Made by a program: the position numbers and the translations under genes
Notes under the pieces: generated by a model
What the model was told of the DNA's origin: nothing
The model's input: only the letters and a program-made list of their open reading frames with translations
Database searches by the model: none
Shown here: positions 46,046 through 54,765 of the stretch, piece after piece
How positions within the stretch are numbered: position 1 is the stretch's first letter
Layout of the letters: each line of letters starts with the position of its first letter
Source: Vicinamibacteraceae bacterium
GTDB lineage: Bacteria; Planctomycetota; Phycisphaerae; Phycisphaerales; UBA5793
Reading direction: 5' to 3'
Length of the DNA stretch: 64,000 bases
Assembly (NCBI GenBank): GCA_011525805.1
Contig: WYBR01000062.1
Location: 1 to 64,000, forward strand

Positions 46046-46842
46046 GCGAGATGATTGACCGGTCCATTGCCCTGGCCAATGTTGATGTTCTGCCGAATTG
46101 CTTCGCTCACCAGACTCTTGGCCTGCTCGACGGCGTCGCTCAGGGGCTTGCCGACCGCCAGCCCGCCGGCAATGGCGGCGCTGAACGTGCACCCGGCGCC
46201 GTGCGTGTTGGTGCTCTGCCGCTTTTCGGCGGTGAGTTCGACCGTCTCCTCGCCGGTCCAGTAGGCGTCGACCGCCTCGGGCGGGCTGTCCGCCTGCGGG
46301 CCCGGCCTCTCGAACCCCGTCACGACAACGGCGTGACAACCGAACTTCCTGGCGATCTGCTTGGCGGCGGCCATGCCTTCGGCGATGGTGTTGCACGTCT
46401 GCCCCCCGAGCAGCCGCGCTGCCTCCACGCGGTTGGGGGTGACGATGGCGGCGAACTTGAACAACCGCTCGGCCAGGGCCCGGGCGATCGCCTCGTCCAC
46501 CAGTTTCGCCCCGGACTTGCTCACCATCACCGGATCGACCACGAGCGGGCGGAGTTGATGCCGCTTGACCGCCGAGGCGATGACGTCAGCGAGCGCGACG
46601 GAGCCGATCATTCCCGTCTTGACTGCGTGGCAGCGGATGTCCCCCGCCACCGCCTCGATCTGCGCCTCGACGAGTTCGGGCGAGAGGTGCTCGATCTTCA
46701 TGACGCCGCGGGTGCTCTGGGCGGTGATGGCGGTGATGACGGTGCAGCCGAAGACGCCCATGGCCGCCCACGTCTTGATGTCGGCCTGTATGCCCGCGCC
46801 TCCGCTGCTGTCGCTGCCGGCGATCGTCAGTGCGGCCTTCAT
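46021..46842 (-). CDS. thiD: Hydroxymethylpyrimidine / phosphomethylpyrimidine kinase
   Basis: About 273 residues from ATG 46842 (GTG 46869 is an alternative). It phosphorylates HMP and HMP-P for thiamine synthesis. TIAGSDSSGGAGIQADIKT (residues 6-24) is the family start, VDPVMVSKSG (about 99-108) contacts the pyrimidine, and STNTHGAGCTFSAAIA (about 209-224) has the GAGC anion hole and catalytic Cys. The other thi genes are not near and I find no TPP riboswitch upstream. The next gene downstream overlaps its stop. Confidence 0.92.
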   Translation of the reverse strand: MKAALTIAGSDSSGGAGIQADIKTWAAMGVFGCTVITAITAQSTRGVMKIEHLSPELVEAQIEAVAGDIRCHAVKTGMIGSVALADVIASAVKRHQLRPLVVDPVMVSKSGAKLVDEAIARALAERLFKFAAIVTPNRVEAARLLGGQTCNTIAEGMAAAKQIARKFGCHAVVVTGFERPGPQADSPPEAVDAYWTGEETVELTAEKRQSTNTHGAGCTFSAAIAGGLAVGKPLSDAVEQAKSLVSEAIRQNINIGQGNGPVNHLAWLNVKKK

Positions 46843-46929
46843 CCCAGGAACGGTGCGTTCTTCTGCCACGGCGCGGTTGCTCCCTCGATGAGTCGCGGCC
46901 GCCCCGGCCGGCCGCCGAATCAGGCCCGC

Positions 46930-46958
46930 AACATAGGCGCGAACCGACCGTCTGGAAA
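46930..46958 (-). promoter_or_regulatory. Possible promoter of thiD
   Basis: TTTCCA, a 17-base spacer and TATGTT on the minus strand, about 80 bases before the thiD ATG. Each hexamer matches the consensus at 4 of 6 positions. Confidence 0.3.
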
Positions 46959-46993
46959 GTACGGGCGATCGCCCAACCGCACGGAGCGCTCGC

Positions 46994-47584
46994 TCAGCGG
47001 TCGGTACCGCCGGCCCGTCGGCGCTCGACGTAGCGGCGCGCAACTTCGACGTACGCTTCGCTGCGCAGCCCCGCCCGGCGCGCTTCCGCGAGCGCTTCCT
47101 CTTCCGTGTAGCCGTCGCGCAGTTGCCGCCACGCCAGCCACACGGCGCCAACGCGATTGCCCGAAGCGCAGTGGATCATCAGCGGCCGCGGGGCCGATTC
47201 GATGATCCGGAACGTCTCGTCGAAGACGACGTCGGTCAGTTCCGCGGCGCCGTTGTAGGGGAGGTGGTGGTACTCCAGCCCCAAGCCCGCCAGCAGCGCC
47301 GGCTCATCGAAGCCGGTCGACTCTTCCGCACGCCGGTAGTTGAGGACGGAGCGAAGACTTCCGTCGCGGGCCGCGTTGGAGAAGTCCTCCGGGGAGGGCT
47401 GGCCGCCGAGGTAGATCTCGCCATCGACCACGAGCATCGGCGTGGAGCCCAGCGATCCCTCCTCGGCGGAGGGCGCCGGCGGCGCCCCGGCGTGAGAATC
47501 GCGGCCCGATTCACACGACGCCACGACCAGAGCCAGCGTCCCCGTCGTCGCGAAGAGCATCACTCGATCAATCCGACTCCGCAT
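46994..47584 (-). CDS. Lipoprotein with a Blh/DUF442-like protein tyrosine phosphatase domain
   Basis: 196 residues from ATG 47584, which overlaps the queG end by 17 bases and follows AGGT. Residues 1-24 look like a lipoprotein signal ending in LVVASC. The domain starts with IYLGGQPSPEDFSNAARDG and has the active site IHCASGNRVGAVW, a Cys-X4-Arg loop like that of the phosphatase domain fused to beta-lactamase-like hydrolases (Blh), rather than the usual Cys-X5-Arg. It may dephosphorylate a small molecule or protein in the periplasm. It is the third gene of the minus-strand series after the FlgI-like protein and QueG. Confidence 0.78.
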   Translation of the reverse strand: MRSRIDRVMLFATTGTLALVVASCESGRDSHAGAPPAPSAEEGSLGSTPMLVVDGEIYLGGQPSPEDFSNAARDGSLRSVLNYRRAEESTGFDEPALLAGLGLEYHHLPYNGAAELTDVVFDETFRIIESAPRPLMIHCASGNRVGAVWLAWRQLRDGYTEEEALAEARRAGLRSEAYVEVARRYVERRRAGGTDR

Positions 47585-48689
47585 CGCCGACCTGACCCTT
47601 CCCGCGCTTGAGACGCGCTGCAACCTGCGCCGCCGTTGCCCGCACAGTGTCGTGCTCGCGCTCGTCGGCGGCGAGGGACTCGATGCGGGCCAGCAGGTCC
47701 GGATCGTGGTGCGCCGCGATCCGGTTGCCCGCAACGATAATCGCGTTGCGCTTCATCATCCACAGCTTCGCCCGCTTCATCGCCGAGCGGGTGAACACGG
47801 TGCGTCGATCCTCCTCCGTCCAGCCGAGCACTTCGAGCAAATCGAAAGAGGCATGCCGAGACTCGTAGGCGGGATGCACCGGCGCCTCGGTCGTGCGCGG
47901 CGTCGGGCCGTTGTGCGGGCAGACGTCCTGGCAGATATCGCAACCGAAGAGCCAGTCGCCGATCGCCTCGTGAAACTGAGGCGAGACTTCGCCTCGCAGT
48001 TCGATCGTGTGGTAACTGATGCAGCGATTCGAGTCGAGAACCCACGGGGCAAGCGCCTGCGTCGGGCAGGCGTCCAGGCAGCGGGTGCAGGCGCCGCAGT
48101 GATCGACCTGCCCGCCTTGGCTCGGTGCGAGGGCCAGCGTCGTGAGCACTTCGCCCAGCAGGAGGTAACTGCCCACCCCCGGCTCGATGAGCATGGTGTT
48201 CTTGCCGATGTAGCCCAGCCCCGCCGCAAGCGCGTGTTCCCGCTCCGCCACCGGCGCCGTGTCCACGCACGCGATGAACGCATCACCGGGAGCGCGGCGG
48301 CGGAGTTCATCACACAGATCGTGGAGGCGGCGCTTCATGATGTGGTGGTAGTCTTCGCCGCGCGCGTACCGGGCGATTCGCCCGTGGCGCGGCGGGATGG
48401 ACTGTTCCGTTTCGAGCGGACCAGGATAGCGGTCCGCAACGCAGATAATCGACTGCGCCCCCGGCAGGCGGCGACGCGGGTCGAGGCGCTGTTCGAGGTG
48501 CTCGGCCAGCCAGGACATCTCGCCGTGGCGGCCCGCCGCCAGCCAGTCCGCAAGTTCGCGGCCGTGCGCCACGGGTTCAGCCGGCGCAATGCCGCATTGC
48601 GCAAAGCCCAGGCGCTCGCACAGGTCCAGCGCCTCGCGCGCCGCCGCGACTCGATCGGTGGTTTCGGATGCGGCCCGCGGCGCGTTCAT
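47568..48689 (-). CDS. queG: Epoxyqueuosine reductase
   Basis: 373 residues. It reduces epoxyqueuosine to queuosine in tRNA using cobalamin and two 4Fe-4S clusters. The N-terminal cobalamin domain has YARGEDYHHIMK (about residues 109-120) and VDTAPVAEREHA, where the Asp acts as catalytic acid. LGYIGKNTMLI follows. The ferredoxin part has CGACTRCLDACP (about 198-209) and CDICQDVCPHN (about 250-260). Its ATG lies in the stop of the FlgI-like gene (4-base overlap), so the two are translationally coupled. The HEAT-repeat tail of longer QueG proteins is not evident. Confidence 0.94.
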   Translation of the reverse strand: MNAPRAASETTDRVAAAREALDLCERLGFAQCGIAPAEPVAHGRELADWLAAGRHGEMSWLAEHLEQRLDPRRRLPGAQSIICVADRYPGPLETEQSIPPRHGRIARYARGEDYHHIMKRRLHDLCDELRRRAPGDAFIACVDTAPVAEREHALAAGLGYIGKNTMLIEPGVGSYLLLGEVLTTLALAPSQGGQVDHCGACTRCLDACPTQALAPWVLDSNRCISYHTIELRGEVSPQFHEAIGDWLFGCDICQDVCPHNGPTPRTTEAPVHPAYESRHASFDLLEVLGWTEEDRRTVFTRSAMKRAKLWMMKRNAIIVAGNRIAAHHDPDLLARIESLAADEREHDTVRATAAQVAARLKRGKGQVGDAESD

Positions 48690-50575
48690 CGATCGCGAAG
48701 CGTCGACTCGCCCGCCGGCGCCTCGAGGGGCATGTCCCGCAGCCCCGGATCGCGGCTCGTCTCCGCGCGCTCCTCGGGCGTGGCCGCGCGGATGCTGCTC
48801 ACCACGTCGTCGATCAGCGTGTTGCGCTCCGGAGCGAAGACCGTGTTGAGCGCCCGCTGCGAATGGGCGGCATAGAGAACGCGCACCGTCTCGCTGTACG
48901 TCAGCCCCAGCGAAGGATCAAGGCTGTACTGCGACGGCCTGGCGCCGAGGAACGAGATGAACCCGAGCAGGTCGGCGGCCGGCTCATACTCCACCCCTTC
49001 CATCGAACCCTTCGCGCGATAGCGGGCGCGGAGCGGCTCCTCGGACGAGTGCCGCACGAGTTGCAGCCGATCGTCCAGCGCCCGCACCAGCAGGCGCTCC
49101 GTCAGCCCCGTGCCCGAGCCGAAGACGACGATCCGCGGCTGCTTCTGAAGCGTGGCGTAGACCATCGGCTTGTCAGAGGGAACGGAGAAGACGTCAAACT
49201 CCTGGCGCGGGTCGAGCGTCACGCGGCGGATGATGGGGTCTCGCTGATCGAGCAGCCCGTTGAACGCGGCCACGCGCACGTCGAACTGCTCGTCGTCGAG
49301 CATTTCGCGCAGGGCCATGCTGATCGCGGGCGAAGGGGGCATGTCGGCGAGCCGCCGCATCGCGTCGAGGCGCAGGCTGTGGTCGGGGTTCCTGGCCAGT
49401 TCCACGAGATGGGGAATGACGCGCGGGTCGCCCAGCCGCGCCCCCGCGTTCAGCGCCGCGAGCCGCGGAATGACGTCGGTGTGCGTGTAGAGATGCGAGA
49501 AGCCGTTGATCGCCAGTTCGCCCAGCGCCACCCAGCACCACGTCACCGCACGCGCATCGATCGGGTTTTCGACAACCCACCGCGCGAGTTGATCGGCGCG
49601 CAGTTCGATGCCCCCCTGGAAGATCTGCGTGTGCATGAGCGTCTCGACGAAGACGTCCGTCTCTTCGTGGCGGCTGGGCGGAACGGTGATGGCGATCTGC
49701 TCGTCGGAGCGCCCGGGCACCGGCTCGGCCGTCTGGCGCGCCTGGCCCGGCTCCTGCGGGAACCGGCTGTTGATCGCGTCGATGATGGCGCGCGCGCGGC
49801 TGTGATTGGGCGTGCGCAACTGGAGCATGAGCGGTAAGTCGGTGGTCACGACCCCGCCGTTGAGGATTCGCGCCACCCGCCGATCGACCACCACCCCGCC
49901 ACGGGCCTCGTCGCTCTCGGCCCAGTCCTCCGGGGGGAGGTTCCAGTCCACCGATTCGTTCAACGCGCCGGCGTCTTCGACGGCGAAGGGGTTGATGAAC
50001 AGATCGCCGTTCGCCTGCGCGACGGGACGCGCGCCCTGCACGCCTCCCATGAAGCCGGACGTCAGATTCGCCGTCCACAAGCGGCCGCCTTCGAGGCTGC
50101 GCGTGCTCGAGCCGGGCACGGCGGAGACGACCACGTCGAATCGCGTGCCCTTGACGGCCCCCGGGGGCAGCGCCGCCTGCACGAGCACCGCCGCCGTGTT
50201 GCGGTCGTCAAGCAGGCTTCGCATGGTGAGGCGCGGTCCGCCGGAGATCTCCGGGTCGGGAAGGAGTTTGGCCCCTTCGCGCTCGAGGTAGGCCCGTACG
50301 GGAAGCGGCGTGTCGTTCGACCCGGTGCCCTCCAGGCCCACGACGATGCCGTACCCCTGCGCCAGGGTGCGGCCATATCCAACGAGCGTGGCCTCGTAGG
50401 TGATGGTTCCCCGAAGGAAGCGGGGCATGGGGTTGGGAGTGAGTTCGGGTTTGACCAACTCCGGGGGAGGCTTGTCGGGGGAGCACCCCGCGGGCATGAC
50501 GCCCACCGAGGCGGCCAGCACAAGGAGTATGGGGAATGTGGCCGAGGGCCGGCCTTGCCCAAGCGTATCGCGCAT
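48686..50575 (-). CDS. FlgI-like lipoprotein fused to HEAT-type repeats
   Basis: 629 residues from ATG 50575. A signal peptide ends in a lipobox (MPAGC), so it should be a lipoprotein. Residues about 45-310 follow flagellar P-ring protein FlgI closely: ATLVGYGRTLAQGYGIVVGL, then AAVLVQAALPPGAVKGTRFD, SLEGGRLWTANLTSG, ARILNGGVVTTDLPLMLQL and IIDAINSRFP. The C-terminal part of FlgI is replaced by helical repeats (about 340-460: LDAMRRLADMPPSPA, VRVAAFNGLLDQRDPI) and a final alpha/beta segment. No other flagellar gene is in the window. It may be a ring-forming envelope scaffold. A true flagellar role is uncertain. queG overlaps its stop. Confidence 0.72.
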   Translation of the reverse strand: MRDTLGQGRPSATFPILLVLAASVGVMPAGCSPDKPPPELVKPELTPNPMPRFLRGTITYEATLVGYGRTLAQGYGIVVGLEGTGSNDTPLPVRAYLEREGAKLLPDPEISGGPRLTMRSLLDDRNTAAVLVQAALPPGAVKGTRFDVVVSAVPGSSTRSLEGGRLWTANLTSGFMGGVQGARPVAQANGDLFINPFAVEDAGALNESVDWNLPPEDWAESDEARGGVVVDRRVARILNGGVVTTDLPLMLQLRTPNHSRARAIIDAINSRFPQEPGQARQTAEPVPGRSDEQIAITVPPSRHEETDVFVETLMHTQIFQGGIELRADQLARWVVENPIDARAVTWCWVALGELAINGFSHLYTHTDVIPRLAALNAGARLGDPRVIPHLVELARNPDHSLRLDAMRRLADMPPSPAISMALREMLDDEQFDVRVAAFNGLLDQRDPIIRRVTLDPRQEFDVFSVPSDKPMVYATLQKQPRIVVFGSGTGLTERLLVRALDDRLQLVRHSSEEPLRARYRAKGSMEGVEYEPAADLLGFISFLGARPSQYSLDPSLGLTYSETVRVLYAAHSQRALNTVFAPERNTLIDDVVSSIRAATPEERAETSRDPGLRDMPLEAPAGESTLRDR

Positions 50576-50774
50576 GTACGACCTCAATTCGGCGCCTGGA
50601 GGGCGCCACACGGCGGCGGCCCACCCGCGGCCCCGCCCGATCCCAGCCTCAAGCGTATCGCCGCTCACCGCAGCCGACAACCAGCCTCGATCCCTTGCCG
50701 TCCCGCGAGCCTCGCGCGGCCGCCGTTGCAGTCGGCGTCATCCGCCGTTCGATACGATCCTCCGGAGTCCTCTG

Positions 50775-51689
50775 ATGCAGCAACCCGGCTGGTCCGGCGC
50801 GATTCGCGACTTTCTCGCCTTCATCCGCATCGAGTGCGGCCTGGCGCCGAACACTCTGGCGGCGTACGAAGGCGACCTCGACGACCTCGCGGTGGATCTC
50901 TCCGCGCGAGGCGTCGAATCTCCGGGCGCGGCTGAGCCGGCCGACCTCGCCGCCCATCTGCGCTCGCTCCGGGCCGACCGCGGTCTCGCGACCTCCAGCG
51001 TCTGCCGCCACCTCGCCGCGATTCGCATGTTCTTCCGGTTCCTCTGCGCCGACGGCCGGATCGCGCGCAACCCGACGGACCTGCTCGAAACACCGACTCG
51101 CTGGCAGCGCCTGCCGGGGTGCCTCTCGCCGATTCAGATGAAGAAACTTCTCGCGGCTCCCAACCCGGAGCAAGGTGAACTGCACCTGCGCGATCGCGCA
51201 CTGCTCGAACTGCTCTACGCGGCGGGGCTTCGAGCGACGGAGGTCGTGAACGTCAAGGAACGCGGCGTGCATCCGACGCTCGGGGTCGTCGACGTCATCG
51301 GTAAGGGCAATCGCCAGCGGCTCGTGCCGCTCGGCAAGCCGGCACTGGCGGCGATCGAGCAGTACGCCGCGGAACTTCGGCCGCTGCTCGCATCGAGGGC
51401 GCCAGGCGAGGCGAGCGACCGCCTGCTCCTGTCGCGCTCCGGCCGGCCGCTCGAGCGCATCGCCGTCTGGCAGATCGTGAGGAGGCAGGCGAACGCGGCG
51501 GGGCTGGCGCGGGTCCATCCGCACATGCTGCGGCACAGTTTCGCAACGCACCTCGTCTCCGGCGGGGCCAACTTGCGCGTCGTGCAGGAACTGCTCGGCC
51601 ACGCCGACATCAAGACCACGCAGACCTACACCCACGTGGACGCGAAGCGCCTGCGGGAGGTACACGAACGCTATCATCCGCGCGCCTGA
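50775..51689 (+). CDS. xerD: Tyrosine recombinase XerC/XerD family
   Basis: 304 residues, the usual length of XerD. It resolves chromosome dimers at dif. The N-terminal SAM-like core-binding domain spans residues 8-100. The catalytic domain has the complete set R153 (AAGLRATE), K177 (IGKGNRQR), H250 and R253 (HPHMLRHSFATHL), H276 (LLGHADIKTTQTY) and nucleophile Y285. ATG 50775 follows GGAG by 8 bases. It lacks integrase arms and attachment sites around it, so it is a housekeeping recombinase rather than part of an element. XerC versus XerD cannot be fully separated by eye. Confidence 0.88.
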   Translation: MQQPGWSGAIRDFLAFIRIECGLAPNTLAAYEGDLDDLAVDLSARGVESPGAAEPADLAAHLRSLRADRGLATSSVCRHLAAIRMFFRFLCADGRIARNPTDLLETPTRWQRLPGCLSPIQMKKLLAAPNPEQGELHLRDRALLELLYAAGLRATEVVNVKERGVHPTLGVVDVIGKGNRQRLVPLGKPALAAIEQYAAELRPLLASRAPGEASDRLLLSRSGRPLERIAVWQIVRRQANAAGLARVHPHMLRHSFATHLVSGGANLRVVQELLGHADIKTTQTYTHVDAKRLREVHERYHPRA

Positions 51690-51734
51690 CGCCGACCCTC
51701 TTGAGGGCGTGCCGGCCGCTGTGACGGACTGGAG

Positions 51735-51769
51735 AAAAAGAACAGCACCCCGCGAAACGCGGGGTGCTG
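51735..51769 (-). terminator. Intrinsic terminator of the PEP-CTERM gene
   Basis: CAGCACCCCGCG-AAA-CGCGGGGTGCTG is a perfect 12-bp stem. On the minus strand it is followed by TTCTTTTTC. It also faces the end of xerD and may stop both convergent transcripts. Confidence 0.85.
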
Positions 51770-51806
51770 CATGAGGTCCGATGCCTCGATCAGTCGGGGA
51801 TCGACA

Positions 51807-52430
51807 TCAGGCGCGACGGCGGCGGCCGCCGATGGCGAGGGTGCCCAAGCCGAGCAGCGCGAGGCTGCCGGGGGCGGGAATCTGGTAGAGGAGCACCTGG
51901 CAGAGCCACTCGCCGCGACCCTGGAAGTTGTCGACTTCCGTCAGTTGCGCGTCGAATGAATCCCAGGTCGTGTTGTAGGGGCCGATGACCACGAGGTACG
52001 TGCCCGCAGCGAGGTCGATCTGGTTGGTGATGTTGCCCTGACGGGTCGTGCCGTTGAACGGGTTCTGGAACTGTGGCGCATCGCCGAAGCCGAGGTAGGC
52101 GTCGAGGCTGCCGTCGCCGGCGTCGTCGTTGATCGCGAGGATCTGCGACCCGTCGCTGTTGTACAGCGCCAGTTCGGTGTCGCTGCCGAGGGCATGCGAT
52201 CCGAAACTGTCGAGTTGAAGCGCCCAGAGGCTGCCCTGGGTCACGTCGACGCTGATCGTGAAGCGAAGGCCGAAGAGCACTTCGCCGTTCATCTCGAAGA
52301 AGCCGGCGTCATTGAGCGGAACGCCCGGCTGAAGCGGCTCATTCACGGTGCGAATCGGGAACGCAAGGGCGGGCGCGGCCGCCACCGCAGCCAACACGGC
52401 GCCGCACAGCATGGTCTTCATGTTTTTCAT
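51807..52430 (-). CDS. PEP-CTERM sorting domain protein
   Basis: 207 residues. Signal peptide MLCGAVLAAVAAAPALA. The mature domain (about residues 45-170) is a beta-sandwich of the type found in pre-peptidase-like (PPC) domains: DTELALYNSDGSQILAINDD, then LAAGTYLVVIGPY. The C-terminus is IPAPGSLALLGLG, a short hydrophobic helix and GGRRRRA, a PEP-CTERM signal recognised by exosortase, which moves such proteins to the surface in polysaccharide-making bacteria. No exosortase gene is in the window. AGGAGAG serves as the ribosome site. A long leader of about 230 bases and a promoter at 52670-52698 precede it. Confidence 0.85.
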   Translation of the reverse strand: MKNMKTMLCGAVLAAVAAAPALAFPIRTVNEPLQPGVPLNDAGFFEMNGEVLFGLRFTISVDVTQGSLWALQLDSFGSHALGSDTELALYNSDGSQILAINDDAGDGSLDAYLGFGDAPQFQNPFNGTTRQGNITNQIDLAAGTYLVVIGPYNTTWDSFDAQLTEVDNFQGRGEWLCQVLLYQIPAPGSLALLGLGTLAIGGRRRRA

Positions 52431-52774
52431 CTTTCACACTCTCCTGTACTGATAAGGTCGGACCTGAAACTTCGAATCGAAAACCCCGCAAGCGCCGGGG
52501 CACATCATCACTCTTGTGCTGATCGAATCAACCGACTCGATCCTGCGTGTATTCCCGCGCCGAAAGGCTTCACCAAACCGCGTTGCCAGGCAAAGCCACG
52601 GCCAGCAGCCATCGCGCATCACGTTGTGGGGGGTCCCTTTCTCCGCTCCCCAAGCGTGAACAACACAACAGAATACCCCATTGTTCCCCCGCTGTCCAGT
52701 GGAAAAGTCAAATACCCCAAGGATTTTTGAAAATCGCCCTTGACGGCCCTATCCACACCGGCCAGGTCTGATAA
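52431..52774. other. Leader and promoter region of the PEP-CTERM gene
   Basis: 344 bases without a gene. The promoter at 52670-52698 implies a 230-base untranslated leader. Upstream of it lies an AT-rich patch (about 52700-52735). I see no known riboswitch. Confidence 0.55.
52670..52698 (-). promoter_or_regulatory. Sigma-70 promoter of the PEP-CTERM gene
   Basis: TGGACA (-35, 52693-52698), a 17-base spacer and TATTCT (-10, 52670-52675) on the minus strand. Confidence 0.6.
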
Positions 52775-53155
52775 TCAATAACGTGGGACCGCTGGGTCCA
52801 CTCCAAGAGACCAGGCGTCGATCCCGCCCGCCAGCGACCAGACGTCCGAAAACCCCTGCTGCCTCAGGAACGCCGTCACGCGCAGCGACCGCTGTCCGCG
52901 GTGGCAATACACGATGATCCGTCGATCCGCCATCTCACCTAACTCGTTCTGCCGACTGGGGATATCCGTCATCGGCACCAAGGTCGAACCGGGCACGGCC
53001 GCGACGCTTCGCTCCTCCGCCGTACGGCAGTCAATCACCATCGGCGGCTGTCCGGACGCGAGTTCGGCCGCAAGTTGGCGGGGGCTGATCTCCCACTCCG
53101 CCCGAAAAGGGTACCCACGAGGCAGGCCCGACGCTTCGTCGATTCCGCTGCTCAT
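52775..53155 (-). CDS. Rhodanese-domain protein
   Basis: 126 residues, a single rhodanese domain. VIDCRTAEERSVAAVPGSTLV (residues 40-60) is the conserved entry and the active-site loop is VYCHRGQRS with Cys 84. Such proteins carry sulfur as a persulfide in thiosulfate or cyanide metabolism or in tRNA/cofactor thiolation. No signal peptide is present, so it is cytosolic. Its ATG overlaps the stop of the lipoprotein gene by 4 bases. Confidence 0.88.
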   Translation of the reverse strand: MSSGIDEASGLPRGYPFRAEWEISPRQLAAELASGQPPMVIDCRTAEERSVAAVPGSTLVPMTDIPSRQNELGEMADRRIIVYCHRGQRSLRVTAFLRQQGFSDVWSLAGGIDAWSLGVDPAVPRY

Positions 53156-53679
53156 GGCTGCCGCTCAACCGGCGACAGATCGACGGGGCTGGTCTGCGGC
53201 TGAATCTCGTACGTACCCGCCGGGCCGTGCCCGATCTCGCGCGGTCGCTGCACTACAACCATCCGGAAAGGAGCGAGCGCGAGGTTTCCGAGTTGGACGA
53301 ACGGGTCGATGACGATCTCGAGGTACTGCGCCTGCGCATCGGTGCGCCGATCGCCAACCTCCAGCGCCGTTTCAATCGAGGGGTAGGCGCCGGCGTTGCG
53401 CTTCGGGCTGCGCTGCCCCAGCGTGAAGGAGCGCACGTAGTGCGGCCGCACTTCGACGTCGTTTCGCGTGAGGCGGACTTCGTGGCGCGGCCAGTCGCTC
53501 CGGTCAATTCCGTTCACGGACGGCTCACCCGAGAACTCGGCGGCCGGGGCATCGGGCGAGAGCGCTGGAAGCGGCGTGGCCTGACGCGGCTGGTTGGATA
53601 CGTTCATGGATCCGCATCCCTGGCCGAACCACATCGACATCGTCACCCAGAACGTCAGCCAGATGATGCGCGTCCGCAT
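53152..53679 (-). CDS. Lipoprotein of unknown function
   Basis: 175 residues with a lipoprotein signal (LTFWVTMSMWFGQGC, acylated Cys at residue 22). The mature part is beta-rich (HEVRLTRNDVEVRPHYVRSF, QAQYLEIVIDPFVQLGNLAL) and ends in a polar tail. I recognise no family. It is translationally coupled to the rhodanese gene. A TACACT element at 53707-53712 on the minus strand and GGAGA before the ATG are plausible expression signals. Confidence 0.65.
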   Translation of the reverse strand: MRTRIIWLTFWVTMSMWFGQGCGSMNVSNQPRQATPLPALSPDAPAAEFSGEPSVNGIDRSDWPRHEVRLTRNDVEVRPHYVRSFTLGQRSPKRNAGAYPSIETALEVGDRRTDAQAQYLEIVIDPFVQLGNLALAPFRMVVVQRPREIGHGPAGTYEIQPQTSPVDLSPVERQP

Positions 53680-53749
53680 GGCGGAAAGTCTCCTGTCGTC
53701 CCAGACAGTGTATCACGGAAAGCAGCGCCGGGTCGGCTTGGCCGGCATT

Positions 53750-54451
53750 TCAGCCCGATTCCGGCGATTCACCGGCGTGGCGGACAGCCTGCTGGACAAG
53801 CCGGTCCGCGAGGTCCGGTTCGATGCCCCGACGGGCAAGAAGCCCGAGGAGGCGACGGGCCTGGGTCCGCGGCGGCAGGCCGCTCATCGACGCGAGTCGC
53901 TGAGCGATCAGTCGCCGCGCCTCCGACTCGATGTCGAACCCCTCCGTGGATTCCCGGGCAATGCGCTCCCCCAAATCCGAATCGACCCCGCGTCGAGCGA
54001 GGGTGTCTCGAATGAGCGCCGGTCCGGCCGGGCCGCGGCGCCGCAGGCCGGCGGCAATGTCGCGCGCCATCGCCTCATCGTCAAGCAACCCCACGTCGGC
54101 GAGCCGCGCCACGGCGCACGAAATGACCTCGGCCTCGAAGCCGCGCTCGGCCAGACGCTGCGCCAAAGTGCCGGAGGCGATTTGCTTGCGCGCCAGCCAT
54201 CGCATCGCCGCGTCCATGGCCCGACCAAGGACCTCTCGCTCGCGCAGCGCGTCGACGAGCGCGGCGTCGAGCACCATTCCCTCGATGAGGCCGAGTTCTT
54301 CGACGTCGCGGCGCCGCAGCACCGCCGCCACGCGCCGGCCGACGCGAACCTTGAGCCGCATGTCGGGCCCGCCCGCCGGCGCGATCGACGTGATCGCCCG
54401 CCCGATGAGCGCCGGCGCCCGGTCCGCCTTCTCCGTTCGCTTCTCGTTCAC
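53750..54451 (-). CDS. recX: Regulatory protein RecX
   Basis: 233 residues. RecX limits RecA filament growth. The chain is mostly three-helix repeats with the family wording AMRWLARKQIASGTLAQRLAERGF (about residues 82-105), then ISCAVARLADVGLLDDEAMA and GPALIRDTLARRGVDSD (about 145-161). The N-terminal 50 residues are an unrelated beta-rich extension. recA is not next to it, as it often is. It starts within the stop of a small TPR gene (4-base overlap). Confidence 0.87.
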   Translation of the reverse strand: MNEKRTEKADRAPALIGRAITSIAPAGGPDMRLKVRVGRRVAAVLRRRDVEELGLIEGMVLDAALVDALREREVLGRAMDAAMRWLARKQIASGTLAQRLAERGFEAEVISCAVARLADVGLLDDEAMARDIAAGLRRRGPAGPALIRDTLARRGVDSDLGERIARESTEGFDIESEARRLIAQRLASMSGLPPRTQARRLLGLLARRGIEPDLADRLVQQAVRHAGESPESG

Positions 54452-54765
54452 GGTGAGATCGCGTCCAGGTATTCGCGCAACTCCCGTGCGGCCTTGGGAT
54501 CCGCGTCAGGCGGGATCGAGGCGAGCGCAGCGAGCAGGACGGCGCGGGCCTCTTTGATCCGCCCCGCCGCTTCGAGTGTTCGCGCCTTGTGAAAGTGCGC
54601 ATAGGCGTGGCCAGGCTCCACCGCGAGCACCCGATCGAAGAACTCGAGCGCCCGATCGTGCTCGCCGGTCTTGGCGTACTCCTGCGCCAGCGCGTAGAGG
54701 CAGAAAGCGTCGCCCGGCTCGGCGCGCAGAAGTCGCAGAAGTTTCTCAATCCGCTCATTCGTCAT
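54448..54765 (-). CDS. Small TPR protein
   Basis: 105 residues from ATG 54765, with two clear TPR units: AFCLYALAQEYAKTGEHDRALEFFDRVLAVEPG (about residues 20-52) and the following AYAHFHKARTLEAAGRIKEARAVLLAAL. It has no signal peptide. TPRs mediate protein contacts. A longer frame upstream is only antisense to the DUF481 gene. It is coupled to recX, so the two proteins are made in fixed proportion. Confidence 0.8.
   Translation of the reverse strand: MTNERIEKLLRLLRAEPGDAFCLYALAQEYAKTGEHDRALEFFDRVLAVEPGHAYAHFHKARTLEAAGRIKEARAVLLAALASIPPDADPKAARELREYLDAISP

Noticed and set aside
46843-46993. TPP riboswitch before thiD
   Set aside because: No CTGAGA or ACCTGA conserved core elements are visible in this segment.
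50775-51689. Phage or integrative-element integrase
   Set aside because: Length and full catalytic set fit housekeeping XerC/XerD, and there are no flanking direct repeats, tRNA or cargo genes.
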